From: Desulfobacteraceae bacterium
GTDB lineage: Bacteria; Desulfobacterota; Desulfobacteria; Desulfobacterales; JAABSP01
Reading direction: 5' to 3'
DNA: 48,790 nucleotides
Assembly (NCBI GenBank): GCA_011390345.1
Contig: JAABSP010000044.1
Span: forward strand, 1-48,790
Every line of letters begins with the position of its first letter. Position 1 is the stretch's first letter. Of this stretch, positions 34,514-44,127 are shown one piece after another. The translations under genes and the position numbers were made by a program. Below the pieces are notes generated by a model. The model had not been told where the DNA came from. It ran no database searches and saw only the letters and a program-made list of their open reading frames with translations.

Positions 34514-36185
34514 AAGCATATTGATCGTCGATGATGAGCCCGATATCACGGATTTTCTCTCCTTTGTCTTTCAAGGAGAGTATTTGGATGTAACGACCGC
34601 CGGCAGCAGCCGGGAGGCCCTGGATCTTTTCCACAAGCACCGGTTCGACCTGGTGCTGACAGACATCCGGATGCCTGTGATGGACGGGCTCGATATGGCC
34701 CGGCGGATTAAAGAGTATGACGAGGATACCGAGATCATCTTCATCACGGGACATGCCACTGTAGAGCGAGCGGTGGACGCGTTGAAATCGATCGGGGCCA
34801 GCGACTTTTTCACCAAGCCCTTAAATGATGTGGAGCATCTGATCCTGTCGGTGAAGAATGCGCTGGAGCGCCGCCGTCTCAAGGTCGGAAACCAGCGTCT
34901 GCTCCGGGAGCTGAGGACTCATCAGAACAGCCTGGAAGATCAGCTCTCCAACCGCACCGAGGCCCTGCACCGGGAAATCCAAAACCGGAAGGAGATGACT
35001 GTGGGGCTGCTGCGAGCCAAGGAGACGGCCGAGGCCGCCAGCCGGGCCAAGAGCGAATTTCTGGCCAATATGAGCCACGAAATCCGCACCCCCATGAACG
35101 CGATCGTCGGATTTGCAAATCTTCTCAACGGTTTCGACCTGGATGCGGCCGCGCAGGAGTATATCCGGGCGATCCGGATCAACAGCGCAAGCCTGCTACG
35201 GCTCATCGACGATATCCTCGATCTGGCCCGGATCGAGACCGGCAAAATGGAGCTGATCCATGAACCGGTCGATCTCCGTGAGATCTTCAAGGAGATCGAA
35301 CAGATCTATGGAGGGAAGGCCGCGGAAAAGGGGATCGAGCTGGAAATCAACGTGGATGAAAATATTCCCGCGCGTCTGATTATGGATGCGGTTCGGGTGC
35401 GGCAGATTCTGGTGAACCTGGTTGGAAACGGTGTAAAGTTCACCGAGGCCGGTACTGTTCGAATCTCCGCGCAAAATGTCGCCGAAGCCGGCAGCGATGA
35501 AAATAACCCTGAGAGGGTGGATCTGAAGCTTCTGGTTCAGGATACCGGCATCGGGATTTCCCAATCTTCCATTGGTTCGATTTTCGATATCTTTCAGCAG
35601 ATCGACGGGTCAAGCACCAGAAGATACGAAGGAATCGGTCTGGGGCTGGCCATCGTGAAACGGCTGACGGAATTGATGAACGGAAAGGTCGTCCTGTTCA
35701 GCCAAGAGGGAGAGGGTACGACATTTGAAATATTGCTGCCGAAAATCGCAGCCGATGATCCTTCAAAGCCCCAACTCTTGCGGGATTCTTCAAATGAAAT
35801 GGCGATCCCGCCCCAGACCCGCATCCTGATCGTGGATGACATCGATTTCAATCGCAAGCTGTTGATCGCCCTGTTAAAAGATCAAACCTCTCATTTCATG
35901 GAGGCGGAAAATGGCAGGGAGGCTCTTGATCTTTCCCGGCAGCAGAAGCCCGATATCATCCTGATGGATATCCGCATGCCGGTGATGGACGGCTATGAGG
36001 CCGCAGAACAATTCAAGGCCGACAGCCTTCTTCGCACCATTCCGCTGATCGCGGTCTCTGCCTCGGCCATGAAATCGGACAGGGAGAGAATCGAAAAGGC
36101 CGGGTTCGACGCGTATCTTCCCAAGCCCCTGCAGCGGTCTATAGTGATTCGGAAGGTGGTTGAGCTGCTGGAGCGTAAAGGGTAA
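34506..36185 (+). CDS. REC-histidine kinase-REC hybrid
   Basis: 559 residues, 8-base overlap with the CHASE8 kinase. Receiver 1 about 3-122 (Asp53 in [13 protein letters not shown]); coiled coil 125-180; HisKA with His191 ([19 protein letters not shown]); HATPase about 290-412 ([33 protein letters not shown]); receiver 2 about 438-555 (Asp488 in [13 protein letters not shown]). No DNA-binding or enzymatic output. Receiver 1 is a good candidate target of the preceding CHASE8 kinase, giving a multistep relay that must leave the operon to reach an output protein. The gene end overlaps the convergent 160-aa gene by 47 bases. Confidence 0.92.
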   Translation: MNESILIVDDEPDITDFLSFVFQGEYLDVTTAGSSREALDLFHKHRFDLVLTDIRMPVMDGLDMARRIKEYDEDTEIIFITGHATVERAVDALKSIGASDFFTKPLNDVEHLILSVKNALERRRLKVGNQRLLRELRTHQNSLEDQLSNRTEALHREIQNRKEMTVGLLRAKETAEAASRAKSEFLANMSHEIRTPMNAIVGFANLLNGFDLDAAAQEYIRAIRINSASLLRLIDDILDLARIETGKMELIHEPVDLREIFKEIEQIYGGKAAEKGIELEINVDENIPARLIMDAVRVRQILVNLVGNGVKFTEAGTVRISAQNVAEAGSDENNPERVDLKLLVQDTGIGISQSSIGSIFDIFQQIDGSSTRRYEGIGLGLAIVKRLTELMNGKVVLFSQEGEGTTFEILLPKIAADDPSKPQLLRDSSNEMAIPPQTRILIVDDIDFNRKLLIALLKDQTSHFMEAENGREALDLSRQQKPDIILMDIRMPVMDGYEAAEQFKADSLLRTIPLIAVSASAMKSDRERIEKAGFDAYLPKPLQRSIVIRKVVELLERKG

Positions 36186-36621
36186 AACGGACGGGCAGGG
36201 CAGCCTTTTTCTGGTCGATGATCCGTTTCCCATCGGCCTCGATTTGGTTCAGCATCCGGTTTATGGATGAAAGAAACGGCAGCAGCTCATTGCCGGACCA
36301 TTTTTCAACCTCATCAAGCAGTCCCTGCTTGGCGGCGGAAGCGGCGCCTTCGGCAAGAATGGAAATCAGGTAGTCGCGATATTCCGGGACTTGAAATAAA
36401 GCGTTACGAAGTGCCTTTTCTGCATCTTCCCGGAGCAGGCTCCAGAGTTCGGGTGAAAGGCTCCAGATATCAGTGGCCACAATGTTCAGGACTCCCGCAT
36501 TTTTAAAGATTGCAACCCAGTCCTGAGCACCGGCAATACCGCTCAACTCAAAGCGGCTGATCTCGCCCCAAGTGATGAGGTGGTTAATAATTTCACCGGC
36601 AGACTTGAGTTTTAGATCCAA
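36139..36621 (-). CDS. unknown 160-aa protein, last gene of defence cassette
   Basis: Starts at TTG 36621, the base after the stop of the AlbA-type gene, with GAGGAA about seven bases upstream. Sequence [20 protein letters not shown], then [20 protein letters not shown] and [20 protein letters not shown] and a charged helical end; predicted largely alpha-helical, no signal or membrane segment. Not recognised. Tight coupling to the ATPase-fold gene suggests a shared role. Its 3' end overlaps the convergent REC-kinase-REC gene by 47 bases, so the cassette seems to have been inserted right against the signalling operon. Confidence 0.7.
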   Translation of the reverse strand: MDLKLKSAGEIINHLITWGEISRFELSGIAGAQDWVAIFKNAGVLNIVATDIWSLSPELWSLLREDAEKALRNALFQVPEYRDYLISILAEGAASAAKQGLLDEVEKWSGNELLPFLSSINRMLNQIEADGKRIIDQKKAALPVRFTLYAPAAQPPSESL

Positions 36622-37788
36622 TTATCTTTCCTCGTTAATCAGGCGACGCCGGATAATGCACTTGAAGAGATTTCCCTCCCGGTCATCAATAAAATGAATG
36701 TCCGGGTACGCCTTTAATGCTCGCCTGATTCCATTTCCCAAGCCTCTATAAGGTAATAATTTTGTCGCAAAAGAAGTCAATATCGGATTTCTTATATTTG
36801 AATTTCCCGATTTGATATTTTCAATGGTCAGATTATTAGGCAAATGCCCGGGACTTATTATTTTAATGCGATCTGAAAAAATAAAAATGCGAATTGGAGC
36901 TGAAACAAAATAATCTCTATGCATAAGAGCATTTGTTACAAGTTCTTCGAAAACAGGTTTCGGTATTTCTTGTACCCCCAATGAGTTAACTCCTTGATCT
37001 CCCTGGATACTTTTAATGTTTCTATTTAGAAATGAGTTTGTTTTCTTGAAAATTTCATCAACAGTTCCTGTATTGTCCTGACTCTCGATGTAATTTTCTT
37101 CATCAATGGAAGTTCCAGGATAACAAACGCATTTCACCAAAAATACGGGAAGTTTAAACTTATTGTTTTTCCCAAACAACAATAAGCAGGCAAGATTCAA
37201 CTCTTCATTTTTCGCAAGGTTCATATTTTCAAGGATTTTAATCAATGGAATTTCCTGTTCTTCAATGGTCTCTTCAAATTCCATCTTGAAAAATTTTCTG
37301 AAAACATCGACATCAATGTCGTTAATGGTTGTTCCCTGAATGGAGACTGCATCAGCATGAACAACACTTGAACTTTGAAACAGCCGTTGCAGTTCTTCTC
37401 TTGCCGTGGCTTTTCTTTTATCAGCGCCGCTTTTTACCCAGATGGAGCCATTCTTATCTTGATATGGCTTGTTAATTCCCTGGGGAACGTCAATAATCAG
37501 AATCCGATTTCCATTGATTGTAACTATCTCCGTCAGTGGATTGATAGCAGGTTTTAGGTTTTGACTGGCGGCATTGGACAGCAACTGATTGATGCGACGG
37601 ATATCATCCGTAGTTAAACCGATAATGGAACCATCATCATCAACACCAATAAATATCTTTCCACCCAGTGTATTACTGAAGGCAATCAATTCAATAGCCA
37701 GTGCGTCAATATTATTGATATTCTTCTTGAACTGATTTTTGCTGTCTTCGCCCTGTTCAAGTATTTGCATAATTTCTACGGTTTCCAT
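36622..37788 (-). CDS. Schlafen AlbA_2-domain / HATPase_c_4 protein
   Basis: 388 residues. N-terminal AlbA_2 (Schlafen-like) domain about 10-120: EDSKNQFKKNI, ALAIELIAFSNTLGGKIFIGVDDDG, IWVKSGADKRKATAREELQRLFQ. C-terminal region has the RecG-related GHKL-like module: PVFEELVTNALMHRDYFV, IRIFIFSDRIKIISPGHLPNNLT, RNPILTSFATKLLPYRGLGNGIRRA. These proteins are called transcriptional regulators or RecG-like and are common in defence islands. Start overlaps the stop of the PHP-ATPase gene by 13 bases. AT-richer than the chromosome around it. Confidence 0.88.
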   Translation of the reverse strand: METVEIMQILEQGEDSKNQFKKNINNIDALAIELIAFSNTLGGKIFIGVDDDGSIIGLTTDDIRRINQLLSNAASQNLKPAINPLTEIVTINGNRILIIDVPQGINKPYQDKNGSIWVKSGADKRKATAREELQRLFQSSSVVHADAVSIQGTTINDIDVDVFRKFFKMEFEETIEEQEIPLIKILENMNLAKNEELNLACLLLFGKNNKFKLPVFLVKCVCYPGTSIDEENYIESQDNTGTVDEIFKKTNSFLNRNIKSIQGDQGVNSLGVQEIPKPVFEELVTNALMHRDYFVSAPIRIFIFSDRIKIISPGHLPNNLTIENIKSGNSNIRNPILTSFATKLLPYRGLGNGIRRALKAYPDIHFIDDREGNLFKCIIRRRLINEER

Positions 37789-40427
37789 ATCTCGTAGATC
37801 TCCTTGCGGCGGTTAAAGGCCTCTTTGCCGCCTTCCATGATTCTTATAATGGTCTGCTGGGTCTGATGGTTGTCCACACTACCCGAGTCAACCTGAACTT
37901 TGTCATCGGCAAATGAGCATGCGTGAACCAGTTCCGCATCACCCAGAACCGGTATATTTGGATTGTGGGTGGCAAAAATGAATTGGACACTCGGTTTCAT
38001 CTCCCGGATCAATTTGATCACATCTTCATAGATGGTTTGATTATCCAGGTCATCTTCCGGTTGATCGATAATGATGACATCATTTTCATTCTGGCTGAGA
38101 ACAAATAGAATCAACGCTGAAGCCCTCTGTCCCAGCGAGTGGTGCTGCAACGCTTTGCCACGATACACGATTGTGAATTTGTTTGGCGTCTGATATGTCA
38201 ACAGACTTTTCAGGCCTTTCATAAACAGATCCGTCAGGATTTGCGGATTGCTGCCAAAGATTTTTTGTGCTTTCTCGAAATCTTTATAAATAGCAATGAA
38301 ATCAACATACTTATCAACAATGCCCTGATAGGTTGTTTCCCTGATACCGCTGCCTTTGAACATTTCCTTCATGAAAGAAAGGAAAGCCTGTTTATCCTCT
38401 TTATAACCGGAAGTAATAAACAGAGAAGAGCCATTGTCGCCGACTTTATCAAGTTCTGCCTTAATGAGGTTGAATTCTTCAAGCCAGAGATCGTTCAGTT
38501 TCTTCAGTTCTACAAGGAGGGCATTGCGTAAGTTTTCTGTTTGTTTGCCCTGTTTTTCCAGTTCAGAAATTAGCTGCTTTGCAAGGGTGAGTTTCTTCTT
38601 CAAACTCAGGAATTCTTCGGAACTGATGTTCTGCGAACCGCTGTCCTTTAATTCTTCAGCCAGCTTCCGTTCAATTTCGGCGAATTCCTCCACCATGCCT
38701 TTACGTATGCCCGCCAGTTCTTTCTGGTATTCAAGCAGCGAAACTTTGGTCGCGTTTTCTTTTTTCAACCAGGCTTTTACCTGTTCAATGAAAGATATGT
38801 ATGTTTCATACTGCTGGTAAAATTTTTCGAACAACATCGTATTATGCTTTGATCCGTATCCTTGGAAATTGCGGATATCATCCTCATGCCGGGCAAGCAA
38901 ATCTTCAAGGTCTGAAACAAAAATTTTTGTCAGTTCGATGCCTTTGTCTATTGTACGGACATCCTTATCAAAATCCAGGCGCTTTTGAAGCTTTTCCTCA
39001 ATGCCATGCGCCTTGTAAAATTGTAGTCGGTGTTCCGAGTCTTGCTTGATCTTTTTTTGTTCTTTAATCTGTTCCTGGACATTGCTGATTTTCTGAAGGC
39101 GGTCGACTGCCTCAACGACTTTCTTTTTCTGCTGATCGATTCCGCGGCGGCCGTCCTCTAACTTTGCCCCGAGCAGCTTATCCACCAGGTCTTTTTCAAA
39201 TCCTTCGCCTGTGCTTGAAAGGTCTTTTTGTCCGAAGTAAATCGGTTTGTGTATAACGGTTTCCCGAATAGAAACTCCCGGCTGTAGTTTTCCATCAACC
39301 AGGGCTTCGGAATAAGGTTCCTTCCAAACCCTTCGAATCGTGTATTGCCTCCCGTACCGGTCCACCGCATCGATCTCGATTTTGCCGCCGCTTCCCAGGG
39401 TAAATCCGATCAGGTCCTGCTTATATTTCTGATCCCCGGCTTTATCCCCAAAAGGAATTTCAAGCGCATAGCGAAGCACTTCCAGAACAGACGACTTTCC
39501 GCTACCGCGAATGCCGATCAGTGTATTCAGTTCAGGCGAAAAATGAAGCTCATGACCTGCCATCGTCCCACCGGTGAATCTGATATTGCGAATGTGGGAG
39601 TGTGTATATTTACAAGGTTCTTGTGCAACCCGGTTTTCTTTGTCCAGCAAGGCATATTTGACGGCATCAAAGGAAAATGCACCCAGTTTGATAAATCCTG
39701 TTTCCCCTTTGCCTATTTCTTCAATGGTTTTACAGTCAGATCCCTCGACTTCTGTAGGATACCAGTCCCCAAGCAAATTTTTTACTTTGACTCGGCAAAC
39801 TCTATCTGGAACATCATGGGTTCTGACCTTTTGAAAACCAAGTGTTTGCATTCTGACCGTGTTGTAGCGTTTTTCCTTGAAATCACTTAATTTGCCGCCG
39901 TCCATTTCCTTCCATAAACCGCATTTTTGCTCCACATGAGCAAATATCAGAAAATAATCCCGGCCTGTTTTTTCCAGCTCTTCAGCCACCTGAAGGATAT
40001 TTTTATCGCTTCGGCCGTTTTCATGTTGATACTCTGACTCGGCCTTACCGGGAAACATGCTGATGATGAAAGGAGATATGTAATCATTTCCGTTTTCAAG
40101 CCATTGATCACTAAAGACAATTAATGTGTGAACGCCGTTGGAACCGTCATTGACTGACAATTCCACCCCGGGTAAAACGAAAATCTCTTCTTTACGAGCT
40201 TTTTTCCGAAGCGCTTTGAATTCATTCCGATCAAATTTATTATGATTGGTGATGACGCCAAGCCGTATTCCTGAGGACTTTAAACCCGAGACATAGTCTG
40301 TAACAAAGCTGTTTTCTTCACCGGTGTATTTGAATTCCTTATCTGCTTTGGTGTGCAGATGGAAATCCGCCCGGAGCCAGGTGGAACCATAGGTAAACAA
40401 ATCAATATTCTGTTGTTCATTACTCAT
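37776..40427 (-). CDS. TrlF-like PHP phosphoesterase fused to SMC/Rad50-type ATPase
   Basis: 883 residues. N-terminal PHP domain about 18-170 with DFHLHT (21-26), ITNHNKFD (59-66), VLPGVELSV and FAHVEQ, the metal-binding signature of PHP phosphoesterases. Then an ABC/SMC-type ATPase: Walker A GIRGSGKSS (305-313), a long coiled coil about 420-680 (KKKVVEAVDRLQKISNVQEQ, ELAGIRKGMVEEFAEIERKL), a signature-like LGQRASALILFVLS, Walker B plus catalytic acidic IIIDQPEDDLDN (785-796) and H-loop FATHNPNIPVLGDAE. The fused architecture matches proteins annotated as TrlF family AAA-like ATPases. Likely a nucleotide-driven nucleic-acid or nucleotide phosphoesterase in defence; activity is inference. Overlaps the upstream DUF1016 remnant by 8 bases. 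Confidence 0.85.
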   Translation of the reverse strand: MSNEQQNIDLFTYGSTWLRADFHLHTKADKEFKYTGEENSFVTDYVSGLKSSGIRLGVITNHNKFDRNEFKALRKKARKEEIFVLPGVELSVNDGSNGVHTLIVFSDQWLENGNDYISPFIISMFPGKAESEYQHENGRSDKNILQVAEELEKTGRDYFLIFAHVEQKCGLWKEMDGGKLSDFKEKRYNTVRMQTLGFQKVRTHDVPDRVCRVKVKNLLGDWYPTEVEGSDCKTIEEIGKGETGFIKLGAFSFDAVKYALLDKENRVAQEPCKYTHSHIRNIRFTGGTMAGHELHFSPELNTLIGIRGSGKSSVLEVLRYALEIPFGDKAGDQKYKQDLIGFTLGSGGKIEIDAVDRYGRQYTIRRVWKEPYSEALVDGKLQPGVSIRETVIHKPIYFGQKDLSSTGEGFEKDLVDKLLGAKLEDGRRGIDQQKKKVVEAVDRLQKISNVQEQIKEQKKIKQDSEHRLQFYKAHGIEEKLQKRLDFDKDVRTIDKGIELTKIFVSDLEDLLARHEDDIRNFQGYGSKHNTMLFEKFYQQYETYISFIEQVKAWLKKENATKVSLLEYQKELAGIRKGMVEEFAEIERKLAEELKDSGSQNISSEEFLSLKKKLTLAKQLISELEKQGKQTENLRNALLVELKKLNDLWLEEFNLIKAELDKVGDNGSSLFITSGYKEDKQAFLSFMKEMFKGSGIRETTYQGIVDKYVDFIAIYKDFEKAQKIFGSNPQILTDLFMKGLKSLLTYQTPNKFTIVYRGKALQHHSLGQRASALILFVLSQNENDVIIIDQPEDDLDNQTIYEDVIKLIREMKPSVQFIFATHNPNIPVLGDAELVHACSFADDKVQVDSGSVDNHQTQQTIIRIMEGGKEAFNRRKEIYEIWKP

Positions 40428-41382
40428 TTTTATTCTCCAGATATTCTTCGATCAATTTACGTTCCTTTTCTATCTCCAGCTTCAATTGTTCTTCGGTCGG
40501 CAGATAGAGCATATATTTTGACGCAAAAATATTTTTGCTTTCGTTGAGAACTGAATATTTGACAATGGCTTCTTTTTTATTCGAGCAAAGAATCAAGCCA
40601 ATGGTCGGATTGTCGCTTTCCTGTCGGTACTGTTCTTCAAACATGCGCACATAACCGTCGATTTGTCCTATATCCTGATGAGTCAGTTCGCCAATTTTTA
40701 GATCAATCAGCAAATAGCATTTCAGAATGCAATTATAGAAGACCAGGTCTATATAAAAATATTTGTCATCAAACTGCATACGCTTCTGACGTCCGACAAA
40801 GGCAAACCCCTTGCCCAATTCCAGCAAAAACTCCTGGAGGTTGGCAATGATTGCGGTTTCCAGCTCTGATTCGTGGAATATTCTGGTATCAGGAATACCT
40901 ATAAAATCCAGAATGTATGGATTTTTAATTATGTCTTCCGGCTTTTGTGGGTTCTGTCCTTCCCGGGTGAGCGCCAGGACACCTTCCTTGTCTTTGCTTT
41001 TGAACAATCTGGCGAAAAGAAAAGTGTGAATCTGGCGATTAAGATGTTTGACGTCCCAATTTTCTTTTTCCGCCTCAATCTCGTAGAACAGCCTCTCGTT
41101 TTTATTTTCTACGTCCATGAGAGCCCGATAATGAGACTAACCGAGGCTTGGTGAGAAACCACGCAAGATTTGTGCTTCAAGAGATTCCGATAAGTCGTCC
41201 AAAACGCCACATTGGGTGTAGCGTTTTGGAGTCGTATTGGATTCGCCACATCCAATGTGGCGAATCTCAGGAGCACGCTCGGAATAGACCTGATAAAATT
41301 TTCTAAAATAACGGAGGTTCGTCGTTGAAAACCCCCTGCCAATTCTATCTGTCAATTTTTCGGATAGATTATCAATAATTTT
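40420..41382 (-). pseudogene. DUF1016/YhcG PDDEXK nuclease, N-truncated with internal amber stop
   Basis: Same frame throughout, split by TAG at 41137-41139. The upstream piece (from 41382 or TTG 41355) reads LTDRIGRGFSTTNLRYFRKF and ERAPEIRHIGCGES, the DUF1016 N-terminal winged-helix. After the stop the frame continues SHYRALMDVENKNERLFYEI and ENWDVKHLNRQ, then the PDDEXK nuclease half (FVGRQKRMQFDDKYFYIDLV, LIDLKIGELTHQDIGQIDGY). In relatives the stop site is the Trp of LSWSHY (TGG to TAG). The first 40-60 residues of the family are missing, with TAA at 41383-41385. The 232-codon downstream half (ATG 41118) could still be expressed, and it overlaps the PHP-ATPase start by 8 bases. Confidence 0.75.
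41199..41266. repeat. two related palindromes inside the DUF1016 remnant
   Basis: Palindrome 1: CCAAAACGCCACA (41199-41211) against TGTAGCGTTTTGG (41217-41229), one mismatch in 13. Palindrome 2: GATTCGCCACAT (41240-41251) against ATGTGGCGAATC (41255-41266), perfect 12 bp with loop CCA. Both share the CGCCACAT/ATGTGGCG core and fall in the variable linker of the coding frame. Confidence 0.7.
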
Positions 41383-41544
41383 TTAAGGCATGTACGAAAT
41401 TGCTGCCCAGCGGCACCGGCAGCTCACGGGTCCGTGATAAAATCCCTGAAGAACATCGAGTCATCAATACCACTTCGGATTCATGACAATCTTTCTTCAG
41501 CCCTGGAGAACATATTGGTAGCAGTGGCCCCTGGTCATTGGCTG

Positions 41545-41736
41545 TCAGAGGATTCTCTTCACCCGCCCTATCTCTCCGGATTCAAGCTCAACCTTGATGC
41601 CATGTGGATGATTGGCAGATTTGGTAAGTATCCTTTTTACAATGCCTGATGTAAACTTCCCAGTCCTCTGATCCTGTTTCTGGACTATATCGACTTTCAT
41701 GCCGATTCTGATATTGTTTCTGTTTTTGCCATCCAT
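41545..41736 (-). CDS. ywbE: YwbE family protein (DUF2196)
   Basis: 63 residues from ATG 41736; the longer frame to 41850 has no similarity. Near-complete match in pattern to YwbE: RIGMKVDIVQKQDQRTGKFT, GIVKRILTKSANHPHGIKVE, ESGEIGRVKRIL. A small conserved protein with a KOW-like beta fold; function unknown. No obvious ribosome binding site precedes it. It sits between the BREX genes and the AT-richer cassette and is probably ordinary cargo or an ancestral neighbour. Confidence 0.88.
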   Translation of the reverse strand: MDGKNRNNIRIGMKVDIVQKQDQRTGKFTSGIVKRILTKSANHPHGIKVELESGEIGRVKRIL

Positions 41737-41952
41737 GTTTAATTTTCGGTTGATAAGTGGGGGCTGATGATCCCCATCACAGTCTGATGCGGTGTTTTTG
41801 TAATTAATATTTTCCGTAATATAATACGACGGTTTTCGACTTTTCGCCAATACGCCTCAAGCGCCGGGGCCATCCGGAGCGCCGCACGACATGCCGGCGC
41901 ATCGACAGGCATCTTGCCCCAGCCTGGCCGGCGCGGGCGCTTTCGACAGGTC

Positions 41953-44121
41953 TCAGGCCTCCGCGCAGGCGCATCCATCGCACCCACCCCCGCCACGGGA
42001 GCGGGGGAAGCGGAAACAGAATGTTTCGGCAAACGCGGCCGCCCCTTCCACATCCAGCAGATACCGCCCCACCATCTCGGCCGCATAAACCTCCGGCAGC
42101 GCCGGCTGAAACTTGCTCAGCCGGTAATTGGGCAGCGCCGCAAGAATGCTTTCCCGGTTCTCCCGCTCTTCCCAGAAGCACTTTCGGGCCATATTGCCGA
42201 TCAATGCGGGCAGGGTCTCGGAGACGATGCCGCTGCCCTCGATTTTGATGCGGAAGTTGTCCGCGACCACTTTGGCGTTGAGCTGTATTTCAAGGCCGTA
42301 GCGCAGGGTGTGGTTGATCCGGCCCCCGGCAAAGGTCCACCAGAGGGCTCTTTTGGTTTCAATCTGAATATGAGGCCCGGTTCCTCTGAGAAGGGGCCCG
42401 AGGTCGTCCCGGATGGCCGCCAACTGCGCCTGCGCGGGTTCATCGATATAGGGGATAGGATCATCGCCGGTGATGATCCTTTTGATCTTCCGGCAGATCT
42501 CATACCCTAAGATCTGGGGGGCGAATCCGCCCCAGCTCGGCTCTTTTCCCCGGGGCGCGGGCTTTACCCGGACCGCGCGGTCCGCATGGTTGACGTGGAT
42601 CACAGTCCATGCCCGGCCGCTCAGGAGGAAGGAACTCATCTCCTCCACCAGCTTGTCCACAAAATCCTGCTCCAGCGTGCCGAGGAGATATCCGGCTTCG
42701 GTCTTGATGGTGTAAAGCTGGGGGCTGGTGAAGACCGAGTAGAGTTCCAGAAAATTTTTTGAACCGTAGATTCTTTCGGCCTCATCGCCCAGGGAGAGGA
42801 GGCCGGCCGAGGCGTACAGGTATTCTTTGTCGATGAGGTGGGCCACAAGGGCTTCGAACTCCTGGACCGCGATGCCGGAGAAATCGGGCACGGCCGAGAG
42901 GATCTCCCAGCAGCGCTCTTTGCTGATCGCGCCGAACTGGAGGGTCAGCGCGAACAATTGATGGACCAGCACGGGCCAGCAGCGGGTGCTTTCCGGAACC
43001 GGCTCAACCCAGTTTTCCCTTGCCAGTTCAACGATCGCGATGGCCTGAAGGAGCGTCTCCGGGTCCTCGCAGAAAAAGGTGGTGTTGGCCCGCTGCCCCT
43101 CCCGGCGCCCGGTGCGGCCCAGCCGCTGAAGAAACGCGGAGACCGTGGAGGGCGCGTTGGCCTGAAGCACCCGGTCCAGATCCCCAACGTCGATGCCCAG
43201 CTCCAGTGTGGATGTGCAGACGATGGCCATGTTGGTCCCTCCCTGGAAGCGCTCTTCGGCAGCGGCCCGCTCTTCGGGGGAGACCGAGCTGTGATGGACG
43301 AATACATCGGTTCCCCGGTTGCGCATCCGGTCTGCGATGCTTTCGGTCAAAGAGCGGCTCTGGCAGAAGAAGAGGCTCTTTTTGCCCAGAGCCAGTCCGC
43401 TGGCCCGCCGGGCCATTGATGGGATCGATTCATGGAGGTGGATGCGAATATCTTTGGGCGTCGGCCTCTTCGGGGGATCGATGACCGTTCCGGTCCGGTT
43501 TGAACTGCCCTGCATCCATCGGAGGATATGGGCCGGATTGCCCACGGTGGCGCTGAGGCCGGCCCGCTGAACATCGTGGGTCGCGTGGCGGCAGATGCGT
43601 TCGAGGACCGACATGAGATGGGCCCCCCGATCCAGGCCGGCAAAGGCGTGGATCTCGTCGATCACCACATATCTCAGCTCCCTGAAGAGTCGGGGATGGG
43701 CCACCCTTGCGGAAAGGAGCATCACCTCCAGGGATTCCGGGGTTGTCATGAGAATTTCTGCCGGATCGCGTTTGAATTCCTCTTTTCGGGAAGGTTTGAT
43801 ATCGCCGTGCCACAAAAAGCGGCGCAGACCCACCATCTCGGTATATTCCCCCAGCCGGTCCCGCTGATTGTTGAGCAGCGCCTTGAGGGGGGCGATGTAG
43901 AGCATCCGGAGCCCCTGGACCGGCTCGGCCATCATCCGGGCCAGCAGGGGGAAAATCGCGGCTTCGGTCTTGCCTCCGGCCGTGGGGGCCAGGATCAGCG
44001 CGTTCTTTCCGTCGAGCAGGGCCTCCGAGGCCATCTCCTGCACGGGCCGCAGATGGGTCCACCCGAGGCGGGAGACGATGGCCTCCTGGAGCCGGGGCGG
44101 GTATCGGGAAAAGGTGCTCAT
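41953..44121 (-). CDS. brxHI: BREX Lhr-like DEAD/DEAH helicase BrxHI
   Basis: 722 residues. Superfamily 2 motifs: Q-motif region RPVQEMASEALL, Walker A APTAGGKT (45-52), IAPLKALLNNQ, TTPESLEVML, DEIH (155-158), SATVGNP, then TSTLELGIDVGDLDRVLQ and QRLGRTGRR. A long C-terminal region follows as in Lhr-type helicases. It starts six bases after brxD. The last 20 residues (PRSRGGGGCDGCACAEA) look unlike the family and lie over a GC hairpin (CCCCCGC/GCGGGGG, 41987-42007), so the 3' end may have been altered. Helicase partner of the BREX modification/restriction machinery. Confidence 0.88.
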   Translation of the reverse strand: MSTFSRYPPRLQEAIVSRLGWTHLRPVQEMASEALLDGKNALILAPTAGGKTEAAIFPLLARMMAEPVQGLRMLYIAPLKALLNNQRDRLGEYTEMVGLRRFLWHGDIKPSRKEEFKRDPAEILMTTPESLEVMLLSARVAHPRLFRELRYVVIDEIHAFAGLDRGAHLMSVLERICRHATHDVQRAGLSATVGNPAHILRWMQGSSNRTGTVIDPPKRPTPKDIRIHLHESIPSMARRASGLALGKKSLFFCQSRSLTESIADRMRNRGTDVFVHHSSVSPEERAAAEERFQGGTNMAIVCTSTLELGIDVGDLDRVLQANAPSTVSAFLQRLGRTGRREGQRANTTFFCEDPETLLQAIAIVELARENWVEPVPESTRCWPVLVHQLFALTLQFGAISKERCWEILSAVPDFSGIAVQEFEALVAHLIDKEYLYASAGLLSLGDEAERIYGSKNFLELYSVFTSPQLYTIKTEAGYLLGTLEQDFVDKLVEEMSSFLLSGRAWTVIHVNHADRAVRVKPAPRGKEPSWGGFAPQILGYEICRKIKRIITGDDPIPYIDEPAQAQLAAIRDDLGPLLRGTGPHIQIETKRALWWTFAGGRINHTLRYGLEIQLNAKVVADNFRIKIEGSGIVSETLPALIGNMARKCFWEERENRESILAALPNYRLSKFQPALPEVYAAEMVGRYLLDVEGAAAFAETFCFRFPRSRGGGGCDGCACAEA

Positions 44122-44127
44122 GTCAGA

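Noticed and set aside
32786..34549. 587-codon minus-strand ORF
   Set aside because: Antisense to the CHASE8 kinase; His/Gly/Pro/Asp-rich composition typical of shadow frames.
41137..41139. Amber codon read as pyrrolysine or by programmed recoding
   Set aside because: The site is a Trp in relatives, the gene is also truncated at its 5' end, and no recoding signal or suppressor tRNA is seen in the window; nonsense decay is simpler, though not excluded.
41434..41649. 71-codon plus-strand ORF between ywbE and the DUF1016 remnant
   Set aside because: Overlaps ywbE on the other strand, has no ribosome binding site and no similarity.
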